Shown: positions 18,038 to 26,353 of the stretch, piece after piece
Layout of the letters: the number at the start of each line of letters is the position of its first letter
Numbering within the stretch: the stretch's first letter is position 1
Source of the DNA: an uncultured Pelagibacteraceae bacterium
Lineage (GTDB): Bacteria > Pseudomonadota > Alphaproteobacteria > Pelagibacterales > Pelagibacteraceae
Direction of reading: 5' to 3'
NCBI GenBank assembly: GCA_902521615.1
Contig: CABYSJ010000005.1
Coordinates: 20,403-84,402 of the forward strand
DNA length: 64,000 nt
The notes under the pieces: generated by a model
What the model was told of the DNA's origin: nothing
The model's database searches: none
The model's input: the letters and a program-made list of their open reading frames with translations, nothing else
Program-made: the position numbers and the translations under genes

Positions 18038-20908
18038 TTATGCTGCATCTTCTTTAAACTCATCCATACTTGGACAAGTGCAAAAAATATTTTTATCTCC
18101 GTATACATTGTCAACTCTTGCAACCGGAGGCCAAAATTTATTTGCTTTTAAGAATTTTGCTGGATATGCGGCTTGCTCTCTTGAATATTTATGCTTCCAT
18201 TCATCTGAAGCTAATTCTATATCAGTATGAGGTGCATTTTTTATAGGGTTATCAACTTTGTCAAACTTGCCTGACTTGACCATATCTATTTCTTTTTTAA
18301 TGCTGATCAAAGTGTCACAAAATCTATCTAATTCAGATAAACTCTCACTTTCAGTTGGTTCAATCATCATTGTTCCAGCAACTGGCCATGACATTGTGGG
18401 TGCATGAAATCCATAATCTATTAATCTTTTAGCTATATCTTCCTCTGAAATACCTGTGTCACTTTTAATAGATCTAATATCAATAATACATTCGTGTGCT
18501 ACATTACCATTTGAACCCTTGTAAAGAATTGGATAATGGTCTTTTAATTTGTTTGCAATGTAATTTGCATTTAGGATTGCAATTTGTGTTGCAAGTTTTA
18601 CACCCTCTGATCCCATCATCTTAATATACATCCAAGAAATAGATAAAATACTTGAGCTTCCCCATGGAGCTGCTGAAACTGCACCTATTCCACTTGCTGG
18701 TCCACAATCTTTTACAACTGGATGATTAGGGAGATAAACTTGTAGATGTCTTTTACATGCGATAGGTCCCATTCCAGGTCCTCCTCCACCATGCGGTATA
18801 CAAAATGTTTTATGCAAGTTTATATGACAAACATCAGGACCAAAATTTCCTGGTTTTGCTACACCAACAAGTGCATTTAAGTTTGCTCCATCCATATAAA
18901 CTTGACCACCATGTTGATGAATTACTTCGCATATATCTTTGATTTTTTCCTCAAATACTCCGTGAGTAGACGGATAAGTGACCATTAATGCTCCAAGATT
19001 TTCAGAATGCATTTCTGCTTTTTTCTTCAAATCATCAAAATCAACATTTCCTTCTTTGTCACAATCAACAACGACAACTTTCATTCCTACCATTTGTGCG
19101 CTAGCAGGATTGGTTCCATGTGCTGAGCTTGGTATTAAACATATATTTCTATTTTCATCCCCTCTATCTAAATGATATTTTCTTATTACCATTAATCCAG
19201 CATACTCACCTTGAGCTCCTGCATTTGGCTGAAGTGAAACACCAGAAAAACCAGTGATAGATCTTAACCAATTTTTAAGATCTGTGAACATCTCCCTATA
19301 TCCCTCCATCTGTTCAACAGGTACAAATGGATGAGGTTCTGCTAATTCTCTCCAAGAAATAGGTATCATTTCTGCAGTAGCATTTAATTTCATAGTACAC
19401 GAACCCAGAGCGATCATTGTTCTATTAAGAGCTATATCCTTATCCTCTAATTTTTTAAGATATCTAAGCATCTCTGTCTCTGAGTGATATGAATTAAAAA
19501 CAGGATGCTCTAAGTATTTTGAAGTTCTTAATAAATTTTTTGGTAAATTTGGTAAAGTAACAGTAGGATCCTCTTTTTTAATAGATTCCGCTGCATTAAA
19601 AATTTTTAATAGTTGATTTACTCTGTAAACATTTTTTCTTTCGTCAAAAGAAACAGACAACATTTCTGAATTAACTTTTCTTATATTAACTTTTTGGTCT
19701 AAAGCGTTTTTAAATATTTGATCAGTCTTTTCTTTGGTAATAATAGTTACAGTATCAAAAAAATAATCTGAGTATAATTCATATCCAGATTGTTTTATTT
19801 TATCAGCAAAATTTTTTGCTAGTTGAGATACTCTTTCGGATATACTTTTAATTCCATCTGGACCGTGATAAATAGCATATGCAGCTGAAACAATCGCTAG
19901 TAAGGCTTGAGCAGTACAAATATTACTTGTAGCCTTGTCTCTTCTAATGTGTTGCTCTCTAGTTTGTAATGACAATCTATAAGCTTTGTTTCCATGCCTA
20001 TCCACTGAAACCCCAACAATCCTACCTGGCATAGATCGTTTGTATTCATCTTTTGTTGCAAAAAAGGCTGCATGAGGTCCTCCATAACCCATTGGAATAC
20101 CAAACCTTTGGGAACTACCGACTGCAATATCAGCTCCAAGTTCTCTTGGTGTTTTTAACATAGACAAGGCAAGAAGATCACAAACTAAAATTGCTTTTCC
20201 ATTTTTTTTATGAATTTTACTTATGGCTTCACTAGGGTCTTTAATATCACCTAAAGTTCCTGGATACTGTAAAACTCCACAAACAATATCTTCTTTTAAC
20301 TGTTCTAGAACTTTATCCTCATCTCCAACAAGGACTTTAAGACCCATTGGCTCTGCCCTAGTTTGGATAACATCAATTGTTTGTGGATGGCAATTTTCTG
20401 AAACAAAAACTAAATTACTATCACTTTTATTAAGTCTATGACTTAAACCCATAGCTTCGGCAGCTGCTGTTCCTTCGTCAAGCAAAGAGGCGTTTGCTAT
20501 ATCCATGCCTGTAAAATCAACAATCATTTGTTGAAAGTTTAATAGCATCTCTAATCTACCTTGTGCTACTTCGGGCTGATAAGGTGTGTACGATGTATAC
20601 CATCCAGGATTTTCTAATATATTTCTTAAAATTACGTATGGTGTGTAGGTCCCATAATAACCCATGCCTATAAAATTTGAGTAAATTTGGTTTTTTTTTG
20701 AAATTGCTTTTAATTTTCTTAAAGCTTCATATTCTGAGTTTGGTTCACCGATATTTAATTCACCTTTAAACTGAATTTTTTCTGGAATAGTACTATTAAT
20801 AAATTCATCTAATGACTTAAAGTTAAGATCTTTAAGCATTTTTTCTTGGTCCTTCTCAGATGGACCTATGTGTCTTCTAATAAAATCTTTTTGTGAATTA
20901 TGTAACAT
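18038..20908 (-). CDS. gcvP: Glycine dehydrogenase (decarboxylating), P-protein
   Basis: P-protein decarboxylates glycine and passes the aminomethyl group to lipoyl-H protein. The 956-residue chain is the full single-polypeptide form, with N-terminal 'FIRRHIGPSEKDQEKML', 'SLLDEGTAAAEAM' near residue 146, the glycine-rich 'QPNAGAQGEYAGL', and the PLP-lysine region 'LHKTFCIPHGGGGPG' in the C-terminal half. Its ATG overlaps the gcvH stop by one base. It is the third gene of the riboswitch-led gcvT-H-P set and is followed at 6 bp by lipid-modification genes. Confidence 0.98.
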   Translation of the reverse strand: MLHNSQKDFIRRHIGPSEKDQEKMLKDLNFKSLDEFINSTIPEKIQFKGELNIGEPNSEYEALRKLKAISKKNQIYSNFIGMGYYGTYTPYVILRNILENPGWYTSYTPYQPEVAQGRLEMLLNFQQMIVDFTGMDIANASLLDEGTAAAEAMGLSHRLNKSDSNLVFVSENCHPQTIDVIQTRAEPMGLKVLVGDEDKVLEQLKEDIVCGVLQYPGTLGDIKDPSEAISKIHKKNGKAILVCDLLALSMLKTPRELGADIAVGSSQRFGIPMGYGGPHAAFFATKDEYKRSMPGRIVGVSVDRHGNKAYRLSLQTREQHIRRDKATSNICTAQALLAIVSAAYAIYHGPDGIKSISERVSQLAKNFADKIKQSGYELYSDYFFDTVTIITKEKTDQIFKNALDQKVNIRKVNSEMLSVSFDERKNVYRVNQLLKIFNAAESIKKEDPTVTLPNLPKNLLRTSKYLEHPVFNSYHSETEMLRYLKKLEDKDIALNRTMIALGSCTMKLNATAEMIPISWRELAEPHPFVPVEQMEGYREMFTDLKNWLRSITGFSGVSLQPNAGAQGEYAGLMVIRKYHLDRGDENRNICLIPSSAHGTNPASAQMVGMKVVVVDCDKEGNVDFDDLKKKAEMHSENLGALMVTYPSTHGVFEEKIKDICEVIHQHGGQVYMDGANLNALVGVAKPGNFGPDVCHINLHKTFCIPHGGGGPGMGPIACKRHLQVYLPNHPVVKDCGPASGIGAVSAAPWGSSSILSISWMYIKMMGSEGVKLATQIAILNANYIANKLKDHYPILYKGSNGNVAHECIIDIRSIKSDTGISEEDIAKRLIDYGFHAPTMSWPVAGTMMIEPTESESLSELDRFCDTLISIKKEIDMVKSGKFDKVDNPIKNAPHTDIELASDEWKHKYSREQAAYPAKFLKANKFWPPVARVDNVYGDKNIFCTCPSMDEFKEDAA

Positions 20909-21288
20909 TAGCTTGATGTCTCCTTTGCAAATTTATCGTATTCTTCTTTGTTCATTAAAGTATCTAGCTCAGATGTGTCTTTAATTTTCAATTTAAAAAA
21001 CCATGCATCACCTTCGGGGTCCTCATTAATTTTGGCTGGATCGTCTACTATAGACTGGTTAGTATCTACCACTTCTCCACTAACTGGGGTATAAACATCA
21101 CTGGCAGCTTTTGTAGACTCTACCACTCCTGCAGTACCATCTTTTTCAACATTAGATCCTTTTTCAGGAAGTTCTGCAAAAACGATGTCGCCAAGCATTT
21201 CTGTTGCATGTTTTGTAATTCCTATTGTAGCCACATCTCCCTCTAATTTAATCCACTCATGTTCTTTGGAAAATTTTACTTCACTCAT
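20908..21288 (-). CDS. gcvH: Glycine cleavage system H protein
   Basis: The small lipoyl carrier of the glycine cleavage complex, 126 residues, the expected size. The lipoylated lysine is K60 in '[13 protein letters not shown]', and the N-terminal '[21 protein letters not shown]' and C-terminal '[13 protein letters not shown]' segments are typical. It overlaps gcvT and gcvP by one base on each side, so the three proteins are translated in a fixed set. Loaded with aminomethyl by GcvP, it delivers it to GcvT, which makes methylene-tetrahydrofolate and ammonia. Confidence 0.98.
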   Translation of the reverse strand: MSEVKFSKEHEWIKLEGDVATIGITKHATEMLGDIVFAELPEKGSNVEKDGTAGVVESTKAASDVYTPVSGEVVDTNQSIVDDPAKINEDPEGDAWFFKLKIKDTSELDTLMNKEEYDKFAKETSS

Positions 21289-22391
21289 TAATTTACTCCT
21301 TTCACATAATTTTTTTTATAAAATGGCAATGCACAAACATTTGCTGGATGTTTTTTTCCTCTTACCTCAAGCAAAATTTTGGTATCAACTTTTGAAAACT
21401 CTTTATCAACATAACCCATCGCTATAGGACCGTTTACACTTGGTCCAAAAGTTCCACTTGTTATCTCACCAATTTGTTTATCAGTATCATCAAATATTTT
21501 AGTCTTTTCTCTTGCAATCAACCTACCTTCAGGCTTAATCCCTACTCTTATTTGGCTTGCTCCATCTTGCATTTGGTTCATAATTTTTTTTGATCCAATA
21601 AAACCTCCATTAGATAATCTAGATTTTGAGATTGCCCATCTAAGGTTTGCCTCAACTGGTGTTTTATTAATATCTAATTCGTGACCATATAAACATAATC
21701 CAGCTTCTAATCTCAAGGTATCTCTTGCCCCAAGTCCTATAAGTTGTGCTCCCTTTTCTATTAAATTTTCAACGAATTTTTCCGCTTTATCGTTAGAAAT
21801 TGAAATTTCAAACCCATCTTCCCCTGTATAACCTGATCTTGTTACAAATAATTTTTGATTATCAGAATCAAACCAATTTCCTGTCATAAAACTTAGTTGA
21901 TCAACCCCATTTAAAATTGAGTTTAAAATTTCAACAGATTTAGGTCCTTGAATTGCTATTAAAGATCTATTGTTTTCTAAGTTCATTTTAAATTTTGAAC
22001 CTAGTAAATTAGATAAAATCTCAAAATCTTTATCTTTGCATGCAGCATTTAAGATAATTAAATACCCCTCCTCTATTTTAGTGATAATTAAGTCATCATA
22101 AATTCCAGCGTCTTCATTCATTAAAAAACTATACTTAGAGCAGTTTTGTTTTAAATTTTTTAAATCTAATGGAAAAATTTTTTCTAATTCTTCTGTCAAA
22201 CTTTCATCACCATATATAAATAATTGACCCATATGAGATACATCAAATATTCCAGAATTAGATCTTGTGAATTTATGTTCTTCAATAATGCCTTTGCTAT
22301 ACTGAATTGGCATTTCATAACCTGCGAATTCAACAAACTTAGCGTTGTTACTTTGATGAAGTTTATTTAGCGATGTTTTTTTTATTTCCAT
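21288..22391 (-). CDS. gcvT: Glycine cleavage system aminomethyltransferase (T protein)
   Basis: GcvT moves the one-carbon unit from the H protein to tetrahydrofolate. The 367-residue protein has the family segments '[18 protein letters not shown]' (residues ~22-39), '[12 protein letters not shown]', '[12 protein letters not shown]' and '[20 protein letters not shown]' near 225, with a C-terminal '[12 protein letters not shown]' barrel. It is the first gene after the tandem glycine riboswitch, whose second aptamer ends about 17 bases before the ATG, so translation or transcription of this gene should respond to glycine. Confidence 0.97.
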   Translation of the reverse strand: MEIKKTSLNKLHQSNNAKFVEFAGYEMPIQYSKGIIEEHKFTRSNSGIFDVSHMGQLFIYGDESLTEELEKIFPLDLKNLKQNCSKYSFLMNEDAGIYDDLIITKIEEGYLIILNAACKDKDFEILSNLLGSKFKMNLENNRSLIAIQGPKSVEILNSILNGVDQLSFMTGNWFDSDNQKLFVTRSGYTGEDGFEISISNDKAEKFVENLIEKGAQLIGLGARDTLRLEAGLCLYGHELDINKTPVEANLRWAISKSRLSNGGFIGSKKIMNQMQDGASQIRVGIKPEGRLIAREKTKIFDDTDKQIGEITSGTFGPSVNGPIAMGYVDKEFSKVDTKILLEVRGKKHPANVCALPFYKKNYVKGVN

Positions 22392-22407
22392 ATTAACTCT
22401 TCTGTGC

Positions 22408-22549
22408 CCCCTCTGTCTTGGTGCCTGAGAGATTTGCTCCTTCGGCGAGAATAATTCTCTTTCCAGAGTTAATATGTACGGTCCTTTTGCCTGAGAGTTT
22501 CCGGGGTGGTTGCTCCTTCGGCGCTACAAAAGTAGTCTCTCCCGTATAT
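22408..22549 (-). ncRNA. Tandem glycine riboswitch upstream of gcvT
   Basis: Read on the minus strand, two glycine aptamers follow each other. The first (about 22549-22475) begins ACGGGAGAGACTAC and contains GCGCCGAAGGAGCAA and then CTCTCAGGCAAAAGGACCG. The second (about 22470-22408) contains CTCTGGAAAGAGAA, CGCCGAAGGAGCAAATC and TCTCAGGCACCAAGACAGAG. The paired GCCGAAGGAGCAA and CTCAGGCA blocks are the conserved core of the gcvT element. The second aptamer ends about 17 bases from the gcvT ATG and I see no clear intrinsic terminator between, so control may be at translation initiation or through the linker. In known cases glycine turns gcv genes on. Confidence 0.95.
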
Positions 22550-22552
22550 AAA

Positions 22553-22582
22553 TTTATAGCACATTTAAAATGTTTATGTGAA
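22553..22582 (-). promoter_or_regulatory. gcvT: Candidate sigma-70-type promoter for the glycine riboswitch/gcvTHP transcript
   Basis: On the minus strand, TATAAA (22558-22553) lies 18 bases after TTCACA (22582-22577), giving a plausible -10 and -35 pair. Transcription would begin close to 22546, at the 5' edge of the first glycine aptamer. The pair sits in the 35-bp space just after the stop of the upstream EamA gene, and a short palindrome, ACATTTAAAATGT (plus strand, 22561-22573), lies between the two boxes. This is inferred from spacing and match only. Confidence 0.4.
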
Positions 22583-22584
22583 AT

Positions 22585-23457
22585 TTATTTAGCTACCTTT
22601 TTGACAAGTAATGGAGACAAAAACTGTATAACTACCGCTGTTATAACTACCGCTCCACCAAAAAGCACTGTAAGTGGCGGATTTTCGTTTGCAAACATCC
22701 ATGCCCACAGAGGTCCAAGGACAGCTTCTGTTAGCATAATAATTCCAACAAATGCTGAAGGAGTTGATCTTGCTCCAATTGTTATAAGTATAAATCCAAG
22801 TCCAACTTGAAAAAATCCTGCAATAAAACCTAAAAAAATATCATTTGTTGAAACCAAAATACTCGGTGACATGAACAAACCTATTAGTGTTGCAAAAATT
22901 CCAGCAACCAATTGTAAAGGTATCATGTCGACTTTTGGATATTTTCTGACAATTAAAATTAAGATTGCAAATGATATCGGCATGATAAATGCAACTAAGT
23001 TTCCAGTCATTTGACCTGGTGTTAGTGAACTTCCTAACATTAAAATGATACCAACCACTGCTGTAATAATGCAAGTTAATGTAATTTTTGAAATTTTTTC
23101 TTTTAAAAATACGTAACCAAAAATTGCTAAAAACAAAGCTTGAGTTTGTATTATAAAGTTTGCATTAGCTACTGTTGTTTCGTACATAGCAAATACATAA
23201 CTAGCAAATCCTATGGATAAAATTATACCTCCAAATAAACCTGGAATTCCAGATTTATAAAGAGCACTGAGAATTTTTCCTTTGTAAGTAAAGATTAAAA
23301 AAATTGTAATTACCCCAAAAAAGAAAAGTGATCTCCAAAATAATATTTGCCAAAGTGTAGATCCATCAAATGACTTAACAATTAAACCTCCAAAACTTAA
23401 TGCACAAGCTCCTAAAAATACTAAAAAAGGGCCTGGTATTTTTGATAAAAAATTCAT
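22585..23457 (-). CDS. EamA/DMT-family membrane transporter (pxp cluster)
   Basis: A 290-residue membrane protein with about ten hydrophobic helices in two EamA repeats, for example 'FLGACALSFGGLIVKSF' in helix 1 and 'FVGIIMLTEAVLGPLWAWMF' near residue 240. It overlaps the end of pxpC by one base and so is the last gene of the pxpB-pxpC-EamA unit. A carrier for 5-oxoproline, glutamate or a related metabolite is a reasonable guess from position, but the family's substrates vary widely. Not closely similar to the EamA protein at 109-1014. Confidence 0.85.
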   Translation of the reverse strand: MNFLSKIPGPFLVFLGACALSFGGLIVKSFDGSTLWQILFWRSLFFFGVITIFLIFTYKGKILSALYKSGIPGLFGGIILSIGFASYVFAMYETTVANANFIIQTQALFLAIFGYVFLKEKISKITLTCIITAVVGIILMLGSSLTPGQMTGNLVAFIMPISFAILILIVRKYPKVDMIPLQLVAGIFATLIGLFMSPSILVSTNDIFLGFIAGFFQVGLGFILITIGARSTPSAFVGIIMLTEAVLGPLWAWMFANENPPLTVLFGGAVVITAVVIQFLSPLLVKKVAK

Positions 23458-24401
23458 TAAATTTGTGATATTAAATTTTGAGTTTCCATTTCATATAACT
23501 TAAATAAAGTCTCTGCATCAGATAAATTAATCTCTTTAAATTTTACTTTTGAACCAGGAGACATCTGTACTAATCGGTCATAATCGACACTAGCTACAAC
23601 TCCAATTTTTGGATAACCGCCAATAGTACCATGATCTGAAAGCATTATAATTGGATTTCCATCTGCTGGTACTTGGATTACACCTTTAATCAAACCCTCT
23701 GATTTTATGTTAGTATTCACAATATTATCAATTTTAGGTCCCTCTAGTCTCATGCCCATTCTGTCTGAAAGTTTCGATACTGTGAATTCCTTTTCATAAA
23801 ATATTTTTTTACCTTCTTCAGAAAAGTAATCAAAATTAGTGCCTTTGATCACCCTTATGTTTTCTATTTTGGTATTAATGTAACTAATTTTTTTAATATC
23901 CTTATTTGAATTTATTTTTTTTAAATTAATTCTTTGCCCTACATCTAATTTTTTTCCATTATTAGATCCAATATTTGCTTTTGTATTTATAGAACAACTA
24001 TTCCATTGAAATTTTAAATCGAACTCTCCACCTAGTGCTAAATATCCATAAACTGATTTATTTGTAGATATGATATTTATTTCATCTCCATTTTCAATTT
24101 GATAGCTTTCGTAAGAATTTCCCTCAATTTCAGTATCTTTTTTTTTAATTGAAAAAATTACATCTCCAGTAACAGCAAAATTAATTTTTTCCCCTGAATA
24201 CTTTATGTGAGGACCTTGATATGCAAACTCTATCACTGAAGAATCTAAATTATTATTAACAAGTTTATTAGCTATGAGGTAGTTTCTATTATCCATAGCA
24301 CCACTAAATGGAATACCGATATGATAAAGATGATCCCTGCCTTTATCTTGAAAGGTAGTATTAATTCCAGGTCTGATTATATCTAGATAATTACTACTCA
24401 T
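23457..24401 (-). CDS. pxpC: 5-oxoprolinase subunit PxpC (KipA-like)
   Basis: PxpC is one of three subunits of the bacterial ATP-dependent 5-oxoprolinase, which opens pyroglutamate to glutamate. The 314-residue protein has 'IRPGINTTFQDKGR' at the start, the 'GIPFSGAMDNRNYLIANKLV' segment near residue 28, 'VSKLSDRMGMRLEG' near 210 and 'EGLIKGVIQVPADGNPIIML' near 235, all typical of the carboxyltransferase-like KipA/PxpC family. It overlaps pxpB by 8 bp. The third subunit, pxpA, is encoded divergently. Confidence 0.92.
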   Translation of the reverse strand: MSSNYLDIIRPGINTTFQDKGRDHLYHIGIPFSGAMDNRNYLIANKLVNNNLDSSVIEFAYQGPHIKYSGEKINFAVTGDVIFSIKKKDTEIEGNSYESYQIENGDEINIISTNKSVYGYLALGGEFDLKFQWNSCSINTKANIGSNNGKKLDVGQRINLKKINSNKDIKKISYINTKIENIRVIKGTNFDYFSEEGKKIFYEKEFTVSKLSDRMGMRLEGPKIDNIVNTNIKSEGLIKGVIQVPADGNPIIMLSDHGTIGGYPKIGVVASVDYDRLVQMSPGSKVKFKEINLSDAETLFKLYEMETQNLISQI

Positions 24402-25068
24402 TATAATTTTTATACTGATCTAAAGTAATTTCCTTGAAAATTACTGTATCTCCTGGGTTAATTAGATTTGGTTTATCTTCTTTTGAACTATCAAAAACAT
24501 CCAAAGGCGTGTTTCCTAAAATATTCCATCCACCTGGGCTTTCAAATGTATAAATATTTGCAAATTGTTCAGTTAAGGCAACAGATCCCTTGGGCACTTT
24601 TACTCTTGGGGTTTCTAAACGTTGAGCTCGCATATTCTCATCTAAGTCACCAAGAAAAGGCATGCCAGCAATAAACCCTATCATGTAACAAAAATACTCC
24701 TTATTTAAAAAATTCTCTAAAATTTTTTCTCTACTTAATTTTAATATTTCTTCCAATCTTTTAATATCCATTGAGAAATTTTCATGACAACAAACTGGTA
24801 TTTCTAATTTTTTAGAATTTATATCTATTGAGTCTTCAGCATTTATATTTTCAACATAATTTTTTACTTCTTTAAAATTTGTTTTTTTTAGATCATAAGA
24901 GATAATTAATTTATTATAAGAAGGTGTTAAATTATTTATCCCTTCAAATTTTTTTTCTTTAATAGTTTTAAAATATTTTATAACTTGTGAATTAATTGAT
25001 TTATTTACTTCATTACCAAAATCACAGTACAAAGCTGCGTCACCAAGATTTGATATATTTTTTATCAT
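24394..25068 (-). CDS. pxpB: 5-oxoprolinase subunit PxpB (KipI-like)
   Basis: The 224-residue protein matches the KipI/PxpB family: 'LGDAALYCDFGNEVN' at the start, then 'YFCYMIGFIAGMPFLGDLDE' near residue 125, 'LETPRVKVPKGSVALTEQ' near 150 and 'ESPGGWNILGNTPLDVFD' near 175. PxpB works with PxpA and PxpC in pyroglutamate opening. Only 27 bp separate its start from the likely pxpA start, so the two divergent genes must use overlapping or intragenic promoters. Confidence 0.92.
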   Translation of the reverse strand: MIKNISNLGDAALYCDFGNEVNKSINSQVIKYFKTIKEKKFEGINNLTPSYNKLIISYDLKKTNFKEVKNYVENINAEDSIDINSKKLEIPVCCHENFSMDIKRLEEILKLSREKILENFLNKEYFCYMIGFIAGMPFLGDLDENMRAQRLETPRVKVPKGSVALTEQFANIYTFESPGGWNILGNTPLDVFDSSKEDKPNLINPGDTVIFKEITLDQYKNYNE

Positions 25069-25095
25069 GTCATGTTATACTTAACATTAGAGACT

Positions 25096-25875
25096 ATGGA
25101 AATTAATATAAATTGCGATTTAGGTGAAAAATCAAAACATCATTCAAATAAGTATGATCCAGATTTACTAGAAATAGTTAATTCTGCAAATGTCGCATGT
25201 GGTTATCATGCAGGTGATAATGAGTCGATGAATCAAGTAGTTCAAATTTCAAAAAAAAATGGTGTTAGTATTGGAGCGCATCCGTCATTTAATGACCCTG
25301 AAAATTTTGGAAGGCAAAGAATGAATCTTCTACCTGATGAGGTAAGGCAATTGATTATTGATCAATATGAAATTCTTCAAAAAATTGCCCAAGATCATGG
25401 GGAAAACGTTACTCATATAAAACCACACGGTGCTTTAAATAATATGGCTTGTGAAGATATTGATTTAGCAACTACATTAGCAAAAGCGATAAATGAAATT
25501 AATAAAGATTTAATTTATTTGGTACCTACTGGATCTAAAATGGAAGAAGCGGCAAAAAAACTAGATATGCGAATTGCTTGTGAGATTTTTGCGGATAGAA
25601 ATTATGAGGATGATGGCAACCTGGTTTCGAGAAAAAAACCACACGCACTTATTACTGACCCTGAAGAGGCCAAAAAGCACGTACTAAATATGGTTAAAAA
25701 TCAGTCACTTAATTGTCACAGTGGAAAGCAGATACCTTGTGAAATTGACTCTGTATGCATACATGGGGATAACGAAAGTTCGTTATCTACAGCAAAATCA
25801 ATAAGAGAAAACCTGATAGAGAATGGACTACAATTAAAACCTTTAAATAAAATGGAGAAATTTATAAATGATTAA
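25096..25875 (+). CDS. pxpA: 5-oxoprolinase subunit PxpA (LamB/YcsF family)
   Basis: Family proteins begin with a strand 'INCDLGE', so I place the start at the ATG at 25096 (MEININCDLGE), not at the in-frame ATG at 25072, which would add eight residues. The 259-residue protein has 'VNSANVACGYHAGDNESM' near 30, 'VSIGAHPSFNDPENFGR' near 60, 'ITHIKPHGALNN'-type segment (here VTHIKPHGALNN) near 105 and 'ICIHGDN'-type ending (VCIHGDN). This subunit is thought to activate or bind pyroglutamate. It overlaps the TPR gene downstream by 8 bp. Confidence 0.92.
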   Translation: MEININCDLGEKSKHHSNKYDPDLLEIVNSANVACGYHAGDNESMNQVVQISKKNGVSIGAHPSFNDPENFGRQRMNLLPDEVRQLIIDQYEILQKIAQDHGENVTHIKPHGALNNMACEDIDLATTLAKAINEINKDLIYLVPTGSKMEEAAKKLDMRIACEIFADRNYEDDGNLVSRKKPHALITDPEEAKKHVLNMVKNQSLNCHSGKQIPCEIDSVCIHGDNESSLSTAKSIRENLIENGLQLKPLNKMEKFIND

Positions 25876-26353
25876 AAAAATATTTATAGTTTTATGTGTA
25901 ACATTATTTGCTACAAACTCATTTTCTGCAGGATCAGATCCTAAACCAGTAAAAGTAAAAACAGATTATGCAAAAGCAATTGAGTCAATAAAGTGGGCAA
26001 AAAAATATGAAAAAAAAGGAAAACTTGAAAAGGCAAAAAAAAGATATGCTAAAGCTCAAAAACTACTCTTAAAATCGAATTCAAAAAAACCTAATCAAGC
26101 TGATACTTTAAATTATTTAGGCTTCACTACTCGAAAACTTGGTGATTATGAAAATGGTGAAAAATACTACCTACAAGGTTTAGCGATTGAACCAAACCAT
26201 ATAGGTATAAATGAGTATTTAGGTGAATTGTATGTTGCAACAAACAGATTAGATTTAGCTAAAGAAAGATTAAAAATACTAGAAAACTGTAATTGTGAAG
26301 AATATAAAGAATTAAAACAAATCATTGATGGAACAAAAAAATCAAAATACTAA
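25868..26353 (+). CDS. Periplasmic TPR-repeat protein
   Basis: A 161-residue protein with a signal peptide (MIKKIFIVLCVTLFATNSFSA, about residues 1-21) and about three tetratricopeptide repeats, for instance 'TLNYLGFTTRKLGDYENGEKYYLQGLAIEPN' split around residues 78-108. An acidic/lysine-rich helix precedes the repeats. TPR proteins mediate protein contacts; no specific role is evident. It overlaps pxpA by 8 bp, and its TAA stop overlaps the TAG stop of the convergent dctM gene. Confidence 0.75.
   Translation: MIKKIFIVLCVTLFATNSFSAGSDPKPVKVKTDYAKAIESIKWAKKYEKKGKLEKAKKRYAKAQKLLLKSNSKKPNQADTLNYLGFTTRKLGDYENGEKYYLQGLAIEPNHIGINEYLGELYVATNRLDLAKERLKILENCNCEEYKELKQIIDGTKKSKY

Noticed and set aside
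22561..22573. Palindrome ACATTTAAAATGT as a regulator operator.
   Set aside because: Short AT-rich palindromes are expected by chance at this base composition; noted only within the promoter entry.
22418..22810. Plus-strand open frame of 130 codons over the glycine riboswitch and the end of the EamA gene.
   Set aside because: It lies opposite an unambiguous riboswitch and a real gene, and its product has no recognisable feature.
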